A stretch of DNA of 64,000 nucleotides from the NCBI GenBank assembly GCA_009746045.1, contig RPFO01000072.1, positions 2,181,985 to 2,245,984 on the forward strand. The letters are read 5' to 3'. A model generated the notes under the pieces. The model was not told the origin of the DNA. It saw only the letters and a list, made by a program, of their open reading frames with translations, and did not search any database. The DNA comes from Mesostigma viride. Its lineage: Eukaryota; Streptophyta; Mesostigmatophyceae; Mesostigmatales; Mesostigmataceae. Each line of letters begins with the position of its first letter. Within the stretch, counting starts at the first letter, position 1. The position numbers and the translations under genes were made by a program. This document shows, one piece after another, positions 44,132 to 57,193 of this stretch.

Positions 44132-44810
44132 TTGAAGGGCTAAACAGCTCCGTGAAGGCGATGGCATGATACAGCATGTCAGGTGGTGGTGGTGGATGGT
44201 TTGCAACGTCAGCACATGCCCATGACTTGCAAGAGCCTCAACATGCGCAAGGAGTTCAAGGCCATGCACAAGGAGAAGTTCCCGGGCGCATTGGCCGAGG
44301 TTGATGTAGGACGTGTAGGGTCGATTTAGGAGGTTGGTATCCAGGAGGCATCGACCCTTCGCCGTGCATCTCAAAATGGCCGGGGTGCCTGAACTTGGTG
44401 ATTGGGCACTGCTACATCATGCAGATTGTGCGTCTGCCATTGCAATTTCAGTGACCAGTAACCGGGATTTCACTGCACATGTGTGCAGTTTTTTCATATT
44501 ACAGTTTTTTCATATATAAGAGGCCCAGCAACCCGGCCAGATTGAGATGCAGCATGTGCATGTGGGGTGATGATGTATTGCCTACTGAATACAGTTATGA
44601 TCAATGTCATGCAAGTGTCTGTGTATCTTGTGTAGTGTATTGAATGAGATAACTATATGTTGGTTGTCTCATTTTCCCACTAATGTATGTAAAGTCATTC
44701 ATGCTACACAACAAGACAGGGCAGGGACACCTGTCCAATTCTCTCACCCCGTCTCTCATGCATTGCCAAATATCATTAGGAGGCAGGGCTGGCAGGCCAC
44801 AGGTAATATA
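44132..44810. other. Spacer with a short coding-like remnant
   Basis: A plus-strand stretch 44196-44330 (VCNVSTCPMTCKSLNMRKEF, continuing KAMHKEKFPGALAEVDVG) looks coding but has no start, no family and a nearby stop. It could be a continuation of the 40825 gene on the other side of the 42431-44131 element. Nothing else is seen. Confidence 0.25.
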
Positions 44811-45030
44811 AAAAGCTACTCACTCTAGGAGAGGCCGCGCACGGCATCCACTGTGAGTGCAGTAGTCAGAAATTATTAATAAATTCTCGATTTGAACAAA
44901 ATGTGATGCATGTCCGGCCATAGGCCATAGGTAGGGAGTATATATTTTCTCATTGATAAACGGGTGTAAACTCTTGCTGTCTCATCATCATGTTATGCTT
45001 CATGTCATGTTATGTTTCATGTATATAAAT
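44811..45030 (+). repeat. Dispersed repeat, second copy
   Basis: Same sequence as 346-545 with several small differences, including a CATAGGC duplication in GGCCATAGGCCATAGG. 45031-45602 is the 3' flank of the Penelope-like gene, with no supported ORF. Confidence 0.6.
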
Positions 45031-45602
45031 TGTCTCCTTGATATATCAAAGAGACAACCAGCGCAGGCCAGAAATCGGGAGAATCCGGACCATGGTAGCT
45101 CGAGCCTGCCGTTATCTTTTCCGCGTTTTCGAGTCGTTCAGGATGATGAAGATGAATGGTGATGGAAATGTGTATCCTTGTGCATTGAAATTATGGCTGG
45201 CTTACGTGTGGAGCGACTAGATGACCTAGACGGTGGGGCCGGAAACAGCATGCTTGATCAGGGCGTGTGTTTCTAGCCTAACTGGCCGGGAGTGTCTAGT
45301 GGTGAGCACCATTGCTGCGATCGCTCTCCCACCATTTACGAGGAAATACCCGCAAATGGAAAACCACTGAAAAGGTCTAGCTAGTCAGTCATCACGTTAG
45401 CCATGCCATGATTCCAAACGTCCAAGAACTGCACACGGTGCAAAGGCAAAAAGCCGGAGGACAGCACTTTCAAATGTGCGGCGGGAACCAAAAGCCCGCG
45501 GATGCCAGAAAACATCGTGTTGCGGCAGCGACGCGACGATGTGGACAACGAATCCAGTGCCAAGCTCGGAACGGCCGCAAAGGAGATCTGGCATCACAGG
45601 GT

Positions 45603-45801
45603 TCAGATGTGCGGAGATACTATGCGATCCAGCCGGTCCACGACCTGTTTGTAGAGCTTGTGCCAAGGGGCAGCACCGAACAGATGTGGGTGACGTTGCA
45701 AAAAACATCGGACTTGACGGAGCATAATGGCTCGGTCATAGTCTTTGACCAATAAACGCTGCAAGAGTTCAACAAGAGTCGTGATGAAATCAACACGATA
45801 A
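45603..45801 (-). pseudogene. C-terminal part of the Penelope-like RT, separated from the rest by the LINE array
   Basis: Read on the minus strand from the target sequence at 45801, the frame continues the RT fragment at 57194-58286: SYRVDFITTLVELLQRLLV, then YDRAIMLRQVRCFLQRHPHL and FGAAPWHKLYKQVVDRLDRI, ending in TGA (45603-45605). About 66 codons without a break. After the stop, frames without a recognisable GIY-YIG nuclease continue for 200 bp. The join is exact when 45802-57193 is removed. Confidence 0.72.
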
Positions 45802-48800
45802 CGTCACACATTAGCACTAGACTCAGAAAATCTGTGGTGGCACCAGGTAGGAGAGAGAATGACCAAAGAGTTCTTTGCTCTGATTCCTACCCCTAAAGCT
45901 CACTCCTCTATCACGGAAATCCAAGACGAACACGGCAGCCACCGAGACATCACCTCCATACTACAGAGTGGTCACCGTTACTACTCAGCTCTCTTTCTAA
46001 ACGAACCCCATCCTGACTCATCTGCAGCCATGCAAAAAATCCTACATGCCATTCCCCGTCGCCTTACACCAGCTCAACAGCAGGAACTCGATCAAATCCC
46101 CTCCATGGAAGAGGCCACAACAGCTATGGAACACATCAAAACCGGTAGCGCCCCCGGGGTCGACGGTCTGCCTATTGAATTCTGGAAAACGTTCTGGTCC
46201 CTTCTACACATAGATTTCTACGAATGTATTCTTGAAATTTGGCGGCACGGTAAGGTGAGCGGCAGATGGGCTGAATCTGCGCTTATCTTACTGTACAAAA
46301 AAGGAGACAAGACTCTATGGAAAAACTACCGCCCAATCCGTCTCCTTACGGTAGCGTACAAAATCATCAGTAAAATAATCCAACGACGCTTATACACCGT
46401 CCTAGACTTCCTCATTGGTCCGGAGCAAGTGGGCTTTAGGGCCAATCTCCACATCAACGACATCATTACCCTCATCATGGACATTGTGGAAAAAGCCTGG
46501 CGCGACGATATAGAGGGTTTCATATTGTTTTGGGATTTTGAAAAAGCCTTTGACCGTATGTGCTGGGAATACCTAGAACACATTCTAACCGCACTAGGAT
46601 TTGGCCCACAACTCATGACCGTCATTATGGGTATGATCAAATCCCTGGCTTGGTATTTACTAATAGACGGACACAAGTCAGCGACCGGCGCTAGCTCACG
46701 ATCGCTACCACAAGGAGATTGCATGTCCCCTATTCTATTTCTCTTGGCCCACGCAGGACTCTACTGGCTACACCAGAACGATCCTCGCATTCGGGGCTTC
46801 CCGACAGGTAACGGTAAAGGTATATTCCAAACGGCTTATGTGGATGACACAACAAATGTTTGTATCTCTCTGCCTGAAGTGCATGCTGTCATGGATAATA
46901 TCACTACCTATTCTGTTGCCACACAACAACGATGCAATGTGCTCAAGTCCACGGGACTGCATATCGGCAAAACCAACACCCTACGCTACGCCCTCCCCAA
47001 CCTGGCTGTGACCTGGGTCAAGCCGGGGGATCACCACCTTTTGCACAATTGTCCCATCGGCTGCACACCCGAGGGACGCTTGGCTGAACAACGTTCTTTC
47101 ATGTATGATGAAACCAACCACGTGGGCAAGCTTGCAGGCGTTCTCCTTACCGCAGGGCGCTGGGGGGCCGTCCACCGCATGAGCCTACGAGGGCGAACCC
47201 TGATCGTCAACCAACTGTTGTTCTCTAAGGTCTTGTATTATTGCCAAGCACACCCACCCAATGATGCCACCACACAGCTCATCCAACGCCTTGGCAGCAA
47301 TTTTGTCTGGAAACAGAAAGGCTTAATCTCCCACACGGTCCACGGATGGATCAACAGAGAGATGTCCTTCATGTCATGGGTGCACGGGGGCCTCGGGCTC
47401 CACAACATACAATGGCGTCTGTGGTCGCTGTATGCTAAACAAGTGATATCCGTTTTTATGGGCGTTAACACACACCCTGGCTGCATGCTTGCACGTGAAA
47501 CGCTAGCCTCTCTTTCCACCCATGCTAGTGGCACCTCGTGGCAACTGGGGGCGGGCATACTGGGCAGCACCCTTATTTCGTACAAAGGACTCCCATGGTA
47601 TTGGCAGCGCATATGGACAGGTTACAATAAGCTCAAGCCGGGTCGCCTAGTCTTTCCTACTACTAGAGAGGAGGTGGCACGGCAGCCACTCTTTTTTAAT
47701 GACTTAATCACAGACGCTACTAACAAGCCCCTGGGCACTCTCCACGGACACAACCCGTATGATGGCTTTCTGCGCGCGTCACCGCCGATTGTCAGGGTGC
47801 TGGACCTCTACCTGGGGCACGGCGCTGCGTACCGACGGCTCAGCTACGACGAGGTCAGCACTTGGGTCTCCCACATGCCCTCCCTGCAAGCGTGGCAAAC
47901 TCTTATAAGTGCGATACCAGCGGCGTGGCATGCATTGATGACTGCCCCACGCAAGCCAATTATAACCGGCGACTGGGTTAGCTTCTACGCCGACGGAGTC
48001 ACGCCTGCGTGCAAGGGTTTAGTCGTGACGGTTCTGCCACCTGAGGGGCTCCAACTACAACTGCTGGACGCTATTTCTGGCCACAATGGGTGTCTGTATC
48101 AACTATCCACCTTATATGCGTACACGCCAGCTTCCCAGTGTCACCGCATACGCGTAGTCCCATGGTCTGTGCCAAGATCTTGCATGATCCAGCCGGACCC
48201 ATTATCCCCGGTTGAGAGCATTACATGGCTACACGTGGGCAACACACGGCTCGATCTACTACATCTGGACCCGGTTGAATTTGGATGGGTCTTAACCAAG
48301 GGGGACATCAGAACCAGCAAATGTATCTTTGAGTACACCGCAGATTGGGGTTATGATATCTTGTTGCATATGTACCATCAGCCCCACCCGGGCCGAGCCC
48401 GCTGGGGAATACATTGGCCGGGCTACACTTGGGTTAAGATGATTACCCTGGCGGTAGACCACCCTCTCGTGGACCGCAGGGCCACTGATGTACAACACCT
48501 TTTGATGCATAGGGCGATAGGGGTCTGCGCCATGCTCCACGAGCGTTTTGGTCATGATGCATCATGCCTGTGCACGCACCCTAGTGAAACCATTGAGCAC
48601 AGGTTTCTTTACTGTAATCTCCCTGGGGTTTGGACGTGGCTCATTAACATCTGGGCCGCATGGACGGCATCGCCACCCACTCTCCCAATCAGCGTGCGTA
48701 CCATCATTTTCGGTATTGCTGGCACACCAGGGTCCGAGCTTTCAGTTTCCCAAGCAGAATGGATATGGCTACGCACTACTATGCTATACGCGATCTGGAC

Positions 48801-49197
48801 CATACGCAACGAGACAGTCTTTAAGGTCCGCGAGGAGTATACCCGCGGCGGCGTAGTCCGGCGCTTTATATACCTATGGAATGCGGCTATGCGCCGCTAC
48901 TGGCTGTTAGCTCAGGAACAACACAGGGTGTGGGACCCAGGGCCCAATAACGACAAGCCCAGCCCGCTCCAGCTTTTTCATGATCTACTGGGCCGTAATC
49001 AGGTATTCACCAGTATGCCTCATGGCGACATCACTCAGGTCCAATGGCTTCCCTGGTCTAATAACGCGCCCTATTAGCCTTTCACCTGTCACCGCCACAC
49101 GTGTGTGTGCCCACCTTCATTAGGATTCGCTGATACTCATTTCCCCTCTCACCTCTTTGGTCCATAATGGGCTAATAAAATATACCCATTTCCCCGA
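45802..49197 (+). mobile_element. APE-type LINE, copy 1, 5'-truncated
   Basis: The 3396 bp match copy 2 from 51050 to its 3' end. The left border is the 16-bp target (AAATCAACACGATAA at 45787-45801); the right border is the same target (49198-49213). The endonuclease region is missing. The 3' end is AATAAAATATACCCATTTCC followed by CCG, without a poly(A) tail. It differs from copies 2 and 3 at a few positions (for example GACATCATTACC against GACAGCATTACC). Confidence 0.92.
45859..49077 (+). pseudogene. LINE ORF2 (RT and zinc-finger part), 5'-truncated copy 1
   Basis: Open for 1072 residues from an internal Met. RT motifs: LLYKKGDKTLWKNYRPIRLL, FILFWDFEKAFDRMCWEYL, RSLPQGDCMSPILF and the catalytic AYVDDTTN. 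The C-terminal Cys/His motif is CLCTHPSETIEHRFLYC (zf-RVT type). No frameshift. It lacks the endonuclease and the natural start, so it is not functional alone. Confidence 0.9.
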
Positions 49198-49231
49198 AAA
49201 TCAACACGATAAGCCAAATCAACACGATAAG
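49198..49231. repeat. Doubled LINE target sequence
   Basis: AAATCAACACGATAAG occurs at 49198-49213 and 49216-49231, separated only by CC. Further copies are at 45787-45801 (last base not kept), 54445-54460 and 57194-57209. Confidence 0.95.
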
Positions 49232-52200
49232 ACGTCTTGGTGGCCCAAAAGCTGGCTATGGTGGCCCTGACGGCGGACGAGATAGCACCTTACGTAGTAA
49301 TCTAAACGCGAAACAAAGGGCAGATTCGGATTCAGCACGAAAAGGTACGTCTAGCCATCTCTTCTGAGGGGCGGAACAGCTAGCCGTCACTTGAAACGTG
49401 TGGGTAGAAGGAGCAGGCCTTACGAAATTCGTAAGTCCGCCCCTCGCCTCACTGTTTCTCGTGACGGCTACCCCATTATGGCATTCGGTCAGTGAGCCAC
49501 GGCTCGGATTCGAAAACCCATCGGCAGGATGGACTAGGCCTGGGCCCCTCCACCTGGGTGGGCGAGTAGTCTCCTTGGAGCGTGACCTCCTGTACCCTCG
49601 GTTACCCTTTCACAGGCGCAATGACTATGGAATAGTTATCGCCACACCAGGTGATCCGCTATCACCAAGACACCTCCATAACGACTTTTCTCAATACCTG
49701 CTGCCATTACCCAAACGTGGGTGTAATGCAGCCTTTCCAATCGCTTTGGTTCTGCTCACAGCACACTGCACAGTAGGTCTCTCTTTTAATGACTATCTCA
49801 CGCCCACGCCCTGTGCATGTTGTGCCGTGTCTTTCACCTTTCGCAGGTCCAATCTCACCACGCCATGGGGACCTACACGGAACCTACCCGGCCTGGTCCG
49901 CTGGAGCCCTGCAATGACATGAGTCAACTAACACTGGTATCGTGGAATGTCAGGGGGCTGAACACATACGGGTCACACACACCAGGGCAGGGACAGCGAA
50001 TACCTCGCACACGAGAATTAGCAAATGCATTACACAACTTGCTCGAGCGCTACGTGGGCCCCTCGCATGAAATTTGGATAGGACTGCAGGAACATAAAAT
50101 CCAAGAAGCTGCCACACGCACCGCCCTTAGAGCTGCTAGAGCACTTGCACCTAGGACAGTTCACCGTTGGGCATGGGCACGCGGTACACAAGGGGGCACT
50201 GCCCTCATTCAATACCGTAAACCTCCCAACCCTACGCTGACATGCCAGGACTGGGCTATAGCTACCGACACGGCGGAGGCTAGATGGCAGGGCCGTTGGA
50301 CGCGGCAGTCCATTACATGGGCAGGAAATAAGGGATACATTATTAGTGTATATGCCCCAACCGAGCCAACGGATCAAGCCTCATTCTACCCTTCCCTCTT
50401 CAAAATGGCCGCTGACCTTATCTCACAGGGGTTCGAAATTGCGTTGATGGGCGATTTCAATATAGACCTGGATGAACACCCCCCTATACGCACAGCGGCC
50501 TTCAGTAAACAGATCATGGACCTGAACTTACAGGATGTCATCCGCTCACGAGACCACGGGCCCACTTGGCTGGCCACACGTTTAAATGTACGCACTACTC
50601 GTCGTCTTGATAAAATCTACATCACACCCGCATGGGCGGACCTAGTTTGCTACGCATCGGTCGACCGTTCTGTTAATTTTTCTGATCACTACCCACTCAT
50701 CGTTACCCTTGCCCATCACACCAACTCCGCCCGGGGCCCCGGCATTCCCCGCTTAAACAAACACCTACTCGCGGACGATAAGTACTACCTTGAGATCATG
50801 ACACGCTGGCAGTCGTGGAGAGCCAGCAAGGGTAGCTACACAGACTGCTGCAGCTGGATGCAGGAGGGCCTAGCTAACATTCTAGAATTTTCCCAACTGT
50901 ATTCACAAAATATCCGCCGCCAGAAAGGACAGGACTATCGGTACTACCAACGCATAGTGAATAAACTCCAAGCGAAGCCTACCCTGTATCAATCGGAACT
51001 AACAAAACTTCAAAGAGCTCAGACCGAACTTGACAAACTACGTTTCGAGCGTCACACATTAGCACTAGACTCAGAAAATCTGTGGTGGCACCAGGTAGGA
51101 GAAAGAATGACCAAAGAGTTCTTTGCTCTGATTCCTACCCCTAAAGCTCACTCCTCTATCACGGAAATCCAAGACGAACACGGCAGCCACCGAGACATCA
51201 CCTCCATACTACAGAGTGGTCACCGTTACTACTCAGCTCTCTTTCTAAACGAACCCCATCCTGACTCATCTGCAGCCATGCAAAAAATCCTACATGCCAT
51301 TCCCCGTCGCCTTACACCAGCTCAACAGCAGGAACTCGATCAAATCCCCTCCATGGAAGAGGCCACAACAGCTATGGAACACATCAAAACCGGTAGCGCC
51401 CCCGGGGTCGACGGTCTGCCTATTGAATTCTGGAAAACGTTCTGGTCCCTTCTACACATAGATTTCTACGAATGTATTCTTGAAATTTGGCGGCACGGTA
51501 AGGTGAGCGGCAGATGGGCTGAATCTGCGCTTATCTTACTGTACAAAAAAGGAGACAAGACTCTATGGAAAAACTACCGCCCAATCCGTCTCCTTACGGT
51601 AGCGTACAAAATCATCAGTAAAATAATCCAACGACGCTTATACACCGTCCTAGACTTCCTCATTGGTCCGGAGCAAGTGGGCTTTAGGGCCAATCTCCAC
51701 ATCAACGACAGCATTACCCTCATCATGGACATTGTGGAAAAAGCCTGGCGCGACGATATAGAGGGTTTCATATTGTTTTGGGATTTTGAAAAAGCCTTTG
51801 ACCGTATGTGCTGGGAATACCTAGAACACATTCTAACCGCACTAGGATTTGGCCCACAACTCATGACCGTCATTATGGGTATGATCAAATCCCTGGCTTG
51901 GTATTTACTAATAGACGGACACAAGTCAGCGACCGGCGCTAGCTCACGATCGCTACCACAAGGAGATTGCATGTCCCCTATTCTATTTCTCTTGGCCCAC
52001 GCAGGACTCTACTGGCTACACCAGAACGATCCTCGCATTCGGGGCTTCCCGACAGGTAACGGTAAAGGTATATTCCAAACGGCTTATGTGGATGACACAA
52101 CAAATGTTTGTATCTCTCTGCCTGAAGTGCATGCTGTCATGGATAATATCACTACCTATTCTGTTGCCACACAACAACGATGCAATGTGCTCAAGTCCAC

Positions 52201-54444
52201 GGGACTGCATATCGGCAAAACCAACACCCTACGCTACGCCCTCCCCAACCTGGCTGTGACCTGGGTCAAGCCGGGGGATCACCACCTTTTGCACAATTGT
52301 CCCATCGGCTGCACACCCGAGGGACGCTTGGCTGAACAACGTTCTTTCATGTATGATGAAACCAACCACGTGGGCAAGCTTGCAGGCGTTCTCCTTACCG
52401 CAGGGCGCTGGGGGGCCGTCCACCGCATGAGCCTACGAGGGCGAACCCTGATCGTCAACCAACTGTTGTTCTCTAAGGTCTTGTATTATTGCCAAGCACA
52501 CCCACCCAATGATGCCACCACACAGCTCATCCAACGCCTTGGCAGCAATTTTGTCTGGAAACAGAAAGGCTTAATCTCCCACACGGTCCACGGATGGATC
52601 AACAGAGAGATGTCCTTCATGTCATGGGTGCACGGGGGCCTCGGGCTCCACAACATACAATGGCGTCTGTGGTCGCTGTATGCTAAACAAGTGATATCCG
52701 TTTTTATGGGCGTTAACACACACCCTGGCTGCATGCTTGCACGTGAAACGCTAGCCTCTCTTTCCACCCATGCTAGTGGCACCTCGTGGCAACTGGGGGC
52801 GGGCATACTGGGCAGCACCCTTATTTCGTACAAAGGACTCCCATGGTATTGGCAGCGCATATGGACAGGTTACAATAAGCTCAAGCCGGGTCGCCTAGTC
52901 TTTCCTACTACTAGAGAGGAGGTGGCACGGCAGCCACTCTTTTTTAATGACTTAATCACAGACGCTACTAACAAGCCCCTGGGCACTCTCCACGGACACA
53001 ACCCGTATGATGGCTTTCTGCGCGCGTCACCGCCGATTGTCAGGGTGCTGGACCTCTACCTGGGGCACGGCGCTGCGTACCGACGGCTCAGCTACGACGA
53101 GGTCAGCACTTGGGTCTCCCACATGCCCTCCCTGCAAGCGTGGCAAACTCTTATAAGTGCGATACCAGCGGCGTGGCATGCATTGATGACTGCCCCACGC
53201 AAGCCAATTATAACCGGCGACTGGGTTAGCTTCTACGCCGACGGAGTCACGCCTGCGTGCAAGGGTTTAGTCGTGACGGTTCTGCCACCTGAGGGGCTCC
53301 AACTACAACTGCTGGACGCTATTTCTGGCCACAATGGGTGTCTGTATCAACTATCCACCTTATATGCGTACACGCCAGCTTCCCAGTGTCACCGCATACG
53401 CGTAGTCCCATGGTCTGTGCCAAGATCTGCATGATCCAGCCGGACCCATTATCCCCGGTTGAGAGCATTACATGGCTACACGTGGGCAACACACGGCTCG
53501 ATCTACTACATCTGGACCCGGTTGAATTTGGATGGGTCTTAACCAAGGGGGACATCAGAACCAGCAAATGTATCTTTGAGTACACCGCAGATTGGGGTTA
53601 TGATATCTTGTTGCATATGTACCATCAGCCCCACCCGGGCCGAGCCCGCTGGGGAATACATTGGCCGGGCTACACTTGGGTTAAGATGATTACCCTGGCG
53701 GTAGACCACCCTCTCGTGGACCGCAGGGCCACTGATGTACAACACCTTTTGATGCATAGGGCGATAGGGGTCTGCGCCATGCTCCACGAGCGTTTTGGTC
53801 ATGATGCATCATGCCTGTGCACGCACCCTAGTGAAACCATTGAGCACAGGTTTCTTTACTGTAATCTCCCTGGGGTTTGGACGTGGCTCATTAACATCTG
53901 GGCCGCATGGACGGCATCGCCACCCACTCTCCCAATCAGCGTGCGTACCATCATTTTCGGTATTGCTGGCACACCAGGGTCCGAGCTTTCAGTTTCCCAA
54001 GCAGAATGGATATGGCTACGCACTACTATGCTATACGCGATCTGGACCATACGCAACGAGACAGTCTTTAAGGTCCGCGAGGAGTATACCCGCGGCGGCG
54101 TAGTCCGGCGCTTTATATACCTATGGAATGCGGCTATGCGCCGCTACTGGCTGTTAGCTCAGGAACAACACAGGGTGTGGGACCCAGGGCCCAATAACGA
54201 CAAGCCCAGCCCGCTCCAGCTTTTTCATGATCTACTGGGCCGTAATCAGGTATTCACCAGTATGCCTCATGGCGACATCACTCAGGTCCAATGGCTTCCC
54301 TGGTCTAATAACGCGCCCTATTAGCCTTTCACCTGTCACCGCCACACGTGTGCGTGCCCACCTTCATTAGGATTCGCTGATACTCATTTCCCCTCTCACC
54401 TCTTTGGTCCATAATTGGCTAATAAAATATACCCATTTCCCCGA
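49232..54444 (+). mobile_element. APE-type LINE, copy 2, longest copy
   Basis: 5213 bp, with a leader of about 690 bp (49232-49918), one long ORF and a short 3' UTR. The same 16-bp target flanks both ends. A 174-residue frame in the leader (49398-49922) overlaps the ORF start but has no recognisable domain; I do not count it as ORF1. The 5' end may be complete or slightly truncated. Confidence 0.92.
49919..54324 (+). pseudogene. LINE ORF2: AP endonuclease, reverse transcriptase, zinc finger; one missing base
   Basis: The ATG at 49919 (MSQLTLVSWNVRGLN) begins the endonuclease; an upstream in-frame Met at 49817 is less likely. Endonuclease motifs: SWNVRGLN, WIGLQEHK, ISVYAPTEPTDQ, LMGDFNIDLD, TRRLDKIYIT and SDHYPLIV. 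RT is at about residues 480-760 (DFEKAFDR near 620, YVDD near 722). The Cys/His motif is near residues 1297-1320. Near 53427 CAAGATCTGC lacks one T present in copy 1 (a C in copy 3), which stops the frame early. With that base, the frame would have 1468 codons. The 3' nick and target-primed reverse transcription are known for this class. Confidence 0.92.
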
Positions 54445-54460
54445 AAATCAACACGATAAG

Positions 54461-57193
54461 CATTACCCTCATCATGGACATTGTGGAAAAAGCCTGGCGC
54501 GACGATATAGAGGGTTTCATATTGTTTTGGGATTTTGAAAAAGCCTTTGACCGTATGTGCTGGGAATACCTAGAACACATTCTAACCGCACTAGGATTTG
54601 GCCCACAACTCATGACCGTCATTATGGGTATGATCAAATCCCTGGCTTGGTATTTACTAATAGACGGACACAAGTCAGCGACCGGCGCTAGCTCACGATC
54701 GCTACCACAAGGAGATTGCATGTCCCCTATTCTATTTCTCTTGGCCCACGCAGGACTCTACTGGCTACACCAGAACGATCCTCGCATTCGGGGCTTCCCG
54801 ACAGGTAACGGTAAAGGTATATTCCAAACGGCTTATGTGGATGACACAACAAATGTTTGTATCTCTCTGCCTGAAGTGCATGCTGTCATGGATAATATCA
54901 CTACCTATTCTGTTGCCACACAACAACGATGCAATGTGCTCAAGTCCACGGGACTGCATATCGGCAAAACCAACACCCTACGCTACGCCCTCCCCAACCT
55001 GGCTGTGACCTGGGTCAAGCCGGGGGATCACCACCTTTTGCACAATTGTCCCATCGGCTGCACACCCGAGGGACGCTTGGCTGAACAACGTTCTTTCATG
55101 TATGATGAAACCAACCACGTGGGCAAGCTTGCAGGCGTTCTCCTTACCGCAGGGCGCTGGGGGGCCGTCCACCGCATGAGCCTACGAGGGCGAACCCTGA
55201 TCGTCAACCAACTGTTGTTCTCTAAGGTCTTGTATTATTGCCAAGCACACCCACCCAATGATGCCACCACACAGCTCATCCAACGCCTTGGCAGCAATTT
55301 TGTCTGGAAACAGAAAGGCTTAATCTCCCACACGGTCCACGGATGGATCAACAGAGAGATGTCCTTCATGTCATGGGTGCACGGGGGCCTCGGGCTCCAC
55401 AACATACAATGGCGTCTGTGGTCGCTGTATGCTAAACAAGTGATATCCGTTTTTATGGGCGTTAACACACACCCTGGCTGCATGCTTGCACGTGAAACGC
55501 TAGCCTCTCTTTCCACCCATGCTAGTGGCACCTCGTGGCAACTGGGGGCGGGCATACTGGGCAGCACCCTTATTTCGTACAAAGGACTCCCATGGTATTG
55601 GCAGCGCATATGGACAGGTTACAATAAGCTCAAGCCGGGTCGCCTAGTCTTTCCTACTACTAGAGAGGAGGTGGCACGGCAGCCACTCTTTTTTAATGAC
55701 TTAATCACAGACGCTACTAACAAGCCCCTGGGCACTCTCCACGAACACAACCCGTATGATGGCTTTCTGCGCGCGTCACCGCCGATTGTCAGGGTGCTGG
55801 ACCTCTACCTGGGGCACGGCGCTGCGTACCGACGGCTCAGCTACGACGAGGTCAGCACTTGGGTCTCCCACATGCCCTCCCTGCAAGCGTGGCAAACTCT
55901 TATAAGTGCGATACCAGCGGCGTGGCATGCATTGATGACTGCCCCACGCAAGCCAATTATAACCGGCGACTGGGTTAGCTTCTACGCCGACGGAGTCACG
56001 CCTGCGTGCAAGGGTTTAGTCGCGACGGTTCTGCCACCTGAGGGGCTCCAACTACAACTGCTGGACGCTATTTCTGGCCACAATGGGTGTCTGTATCAAC
56101 TATCCACCTTATATGCGTACACGCCAGCTTCCCAGTGTCACCGCATACGCGTAGTCCCATGGTCTGTGCCAAGATCCTGCATGATCCAGCCGGACCCATT
56201 ATCCCCGGTTGAGAGCATTACATGGCTACACGTGGGCAACACACGGCTCGATCTACTACATCTGGACCCGGTTGAATTTGGATGGGTCTTAACCAAGGGG
56301 GACATCAGAACCAGCAAATGTATCTTTGAGTACACCGCAGATTGGGGTTATGATATCTTGTTGCATATGTACCATCAGCCCCACCCGGGCCGAGCCCGCT
56401 GGGGAATACATTGGCCGGGCTACACTTGGGTTAAGATGATTACCCTGGCGGTAGACCACCCTCTCGTGGACCGCAGGGCCACTGATGTACAACACCTTTT
56501 GATGCATAGGGCGATAGGGGTCTGCGCCATGCTCCACGAGCGTTTTGGTCATGATGCATCATGCCTGTGCACGCACCCTAGTGAAACCATTGAGCACAGG
56601 TTTCTTTACTGTAATCTCCCTGGGGTTTGGACGTGGCTCATTAACATCTGGGCCGCATGGACGGCATCGCCACCCACTCTCCCAATCAGCGTGCGTACCA
56701 TCATTTTCGGTATTGCTGGCACACCAGGGTCCGAGCTTTCAGTTTCCCAAGCAGAATGGATATGGCTACGCACTACTATGCTATACGCGATCTGGACCAT
56801 ACGCAACGAGACAGTCTTTAAGGTCCGCGAGGAGTATACCCGCGGCGGCGTAGTCCGGCGCTTTATATACCTATGGAATGCGGCTATGCGCCGCTACTGG
56901 CTGTTAGCTCAGGAACAACACAGGGTGTGGGACCCAGGGCCCAATAACGACAAGCCCAGCCCGCTCCAGCTTTTTCATGATCTACTGGGCCGTAATCAGG
57001 TATTCACCAGTATGCCTCATGGCGACATCACTCAGGTCCAATGGCTTCCCTGGTCTAATAACGCGCCCTATTAGCCTTTCACCTGTCACCGCCACACGTG
57101 TGCGTGCCCACCTTCATTAGGATTCGCTGATACTCATTTCCCCTCTCACCTCTTTGGTCCATAATTGGCTAATAAAATATACCCATTTCCCCG
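54461..57193 (+). mobile_element. APE-type LINE, copy 3, 5'-truncated
   Basis: 2733 bp matching copy 2 from about 51713. It shares with copy 2 against copy 1 GTGCGTGCC and ATAATTGGC in the 3' UTR, so copies 2 and 3 are closest relatives. The 16-bp target lies at both ends (54445-54460 and 57194-57209). Confidence 0.92.
54474..57074 (+). pseudogene. LINE ORF2 (RT and zinc-finger part), 5'-truncated copy 3
   Basis: Open for 866 residues from an internal Met (MDIVEKAWRDDIEGF). It has DFEKAFDR, YVDD and the C-terminal Cys/His motif. It lacks the first RT motifs and the endonuclease. Two amino-acid differences from copies 1 and 2 were noticed (LHEHN for LHGHN, LVATV for LVVTV). Confidence 0.9.

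Noticed and set aside
49398-49922. 174-residue ORF in the LINE leader as a possible ORF1
   Set aside because: No coiled coil, RRM or zinc knuckle, and it overlaps the ORF2 start; probably chance in a leader.
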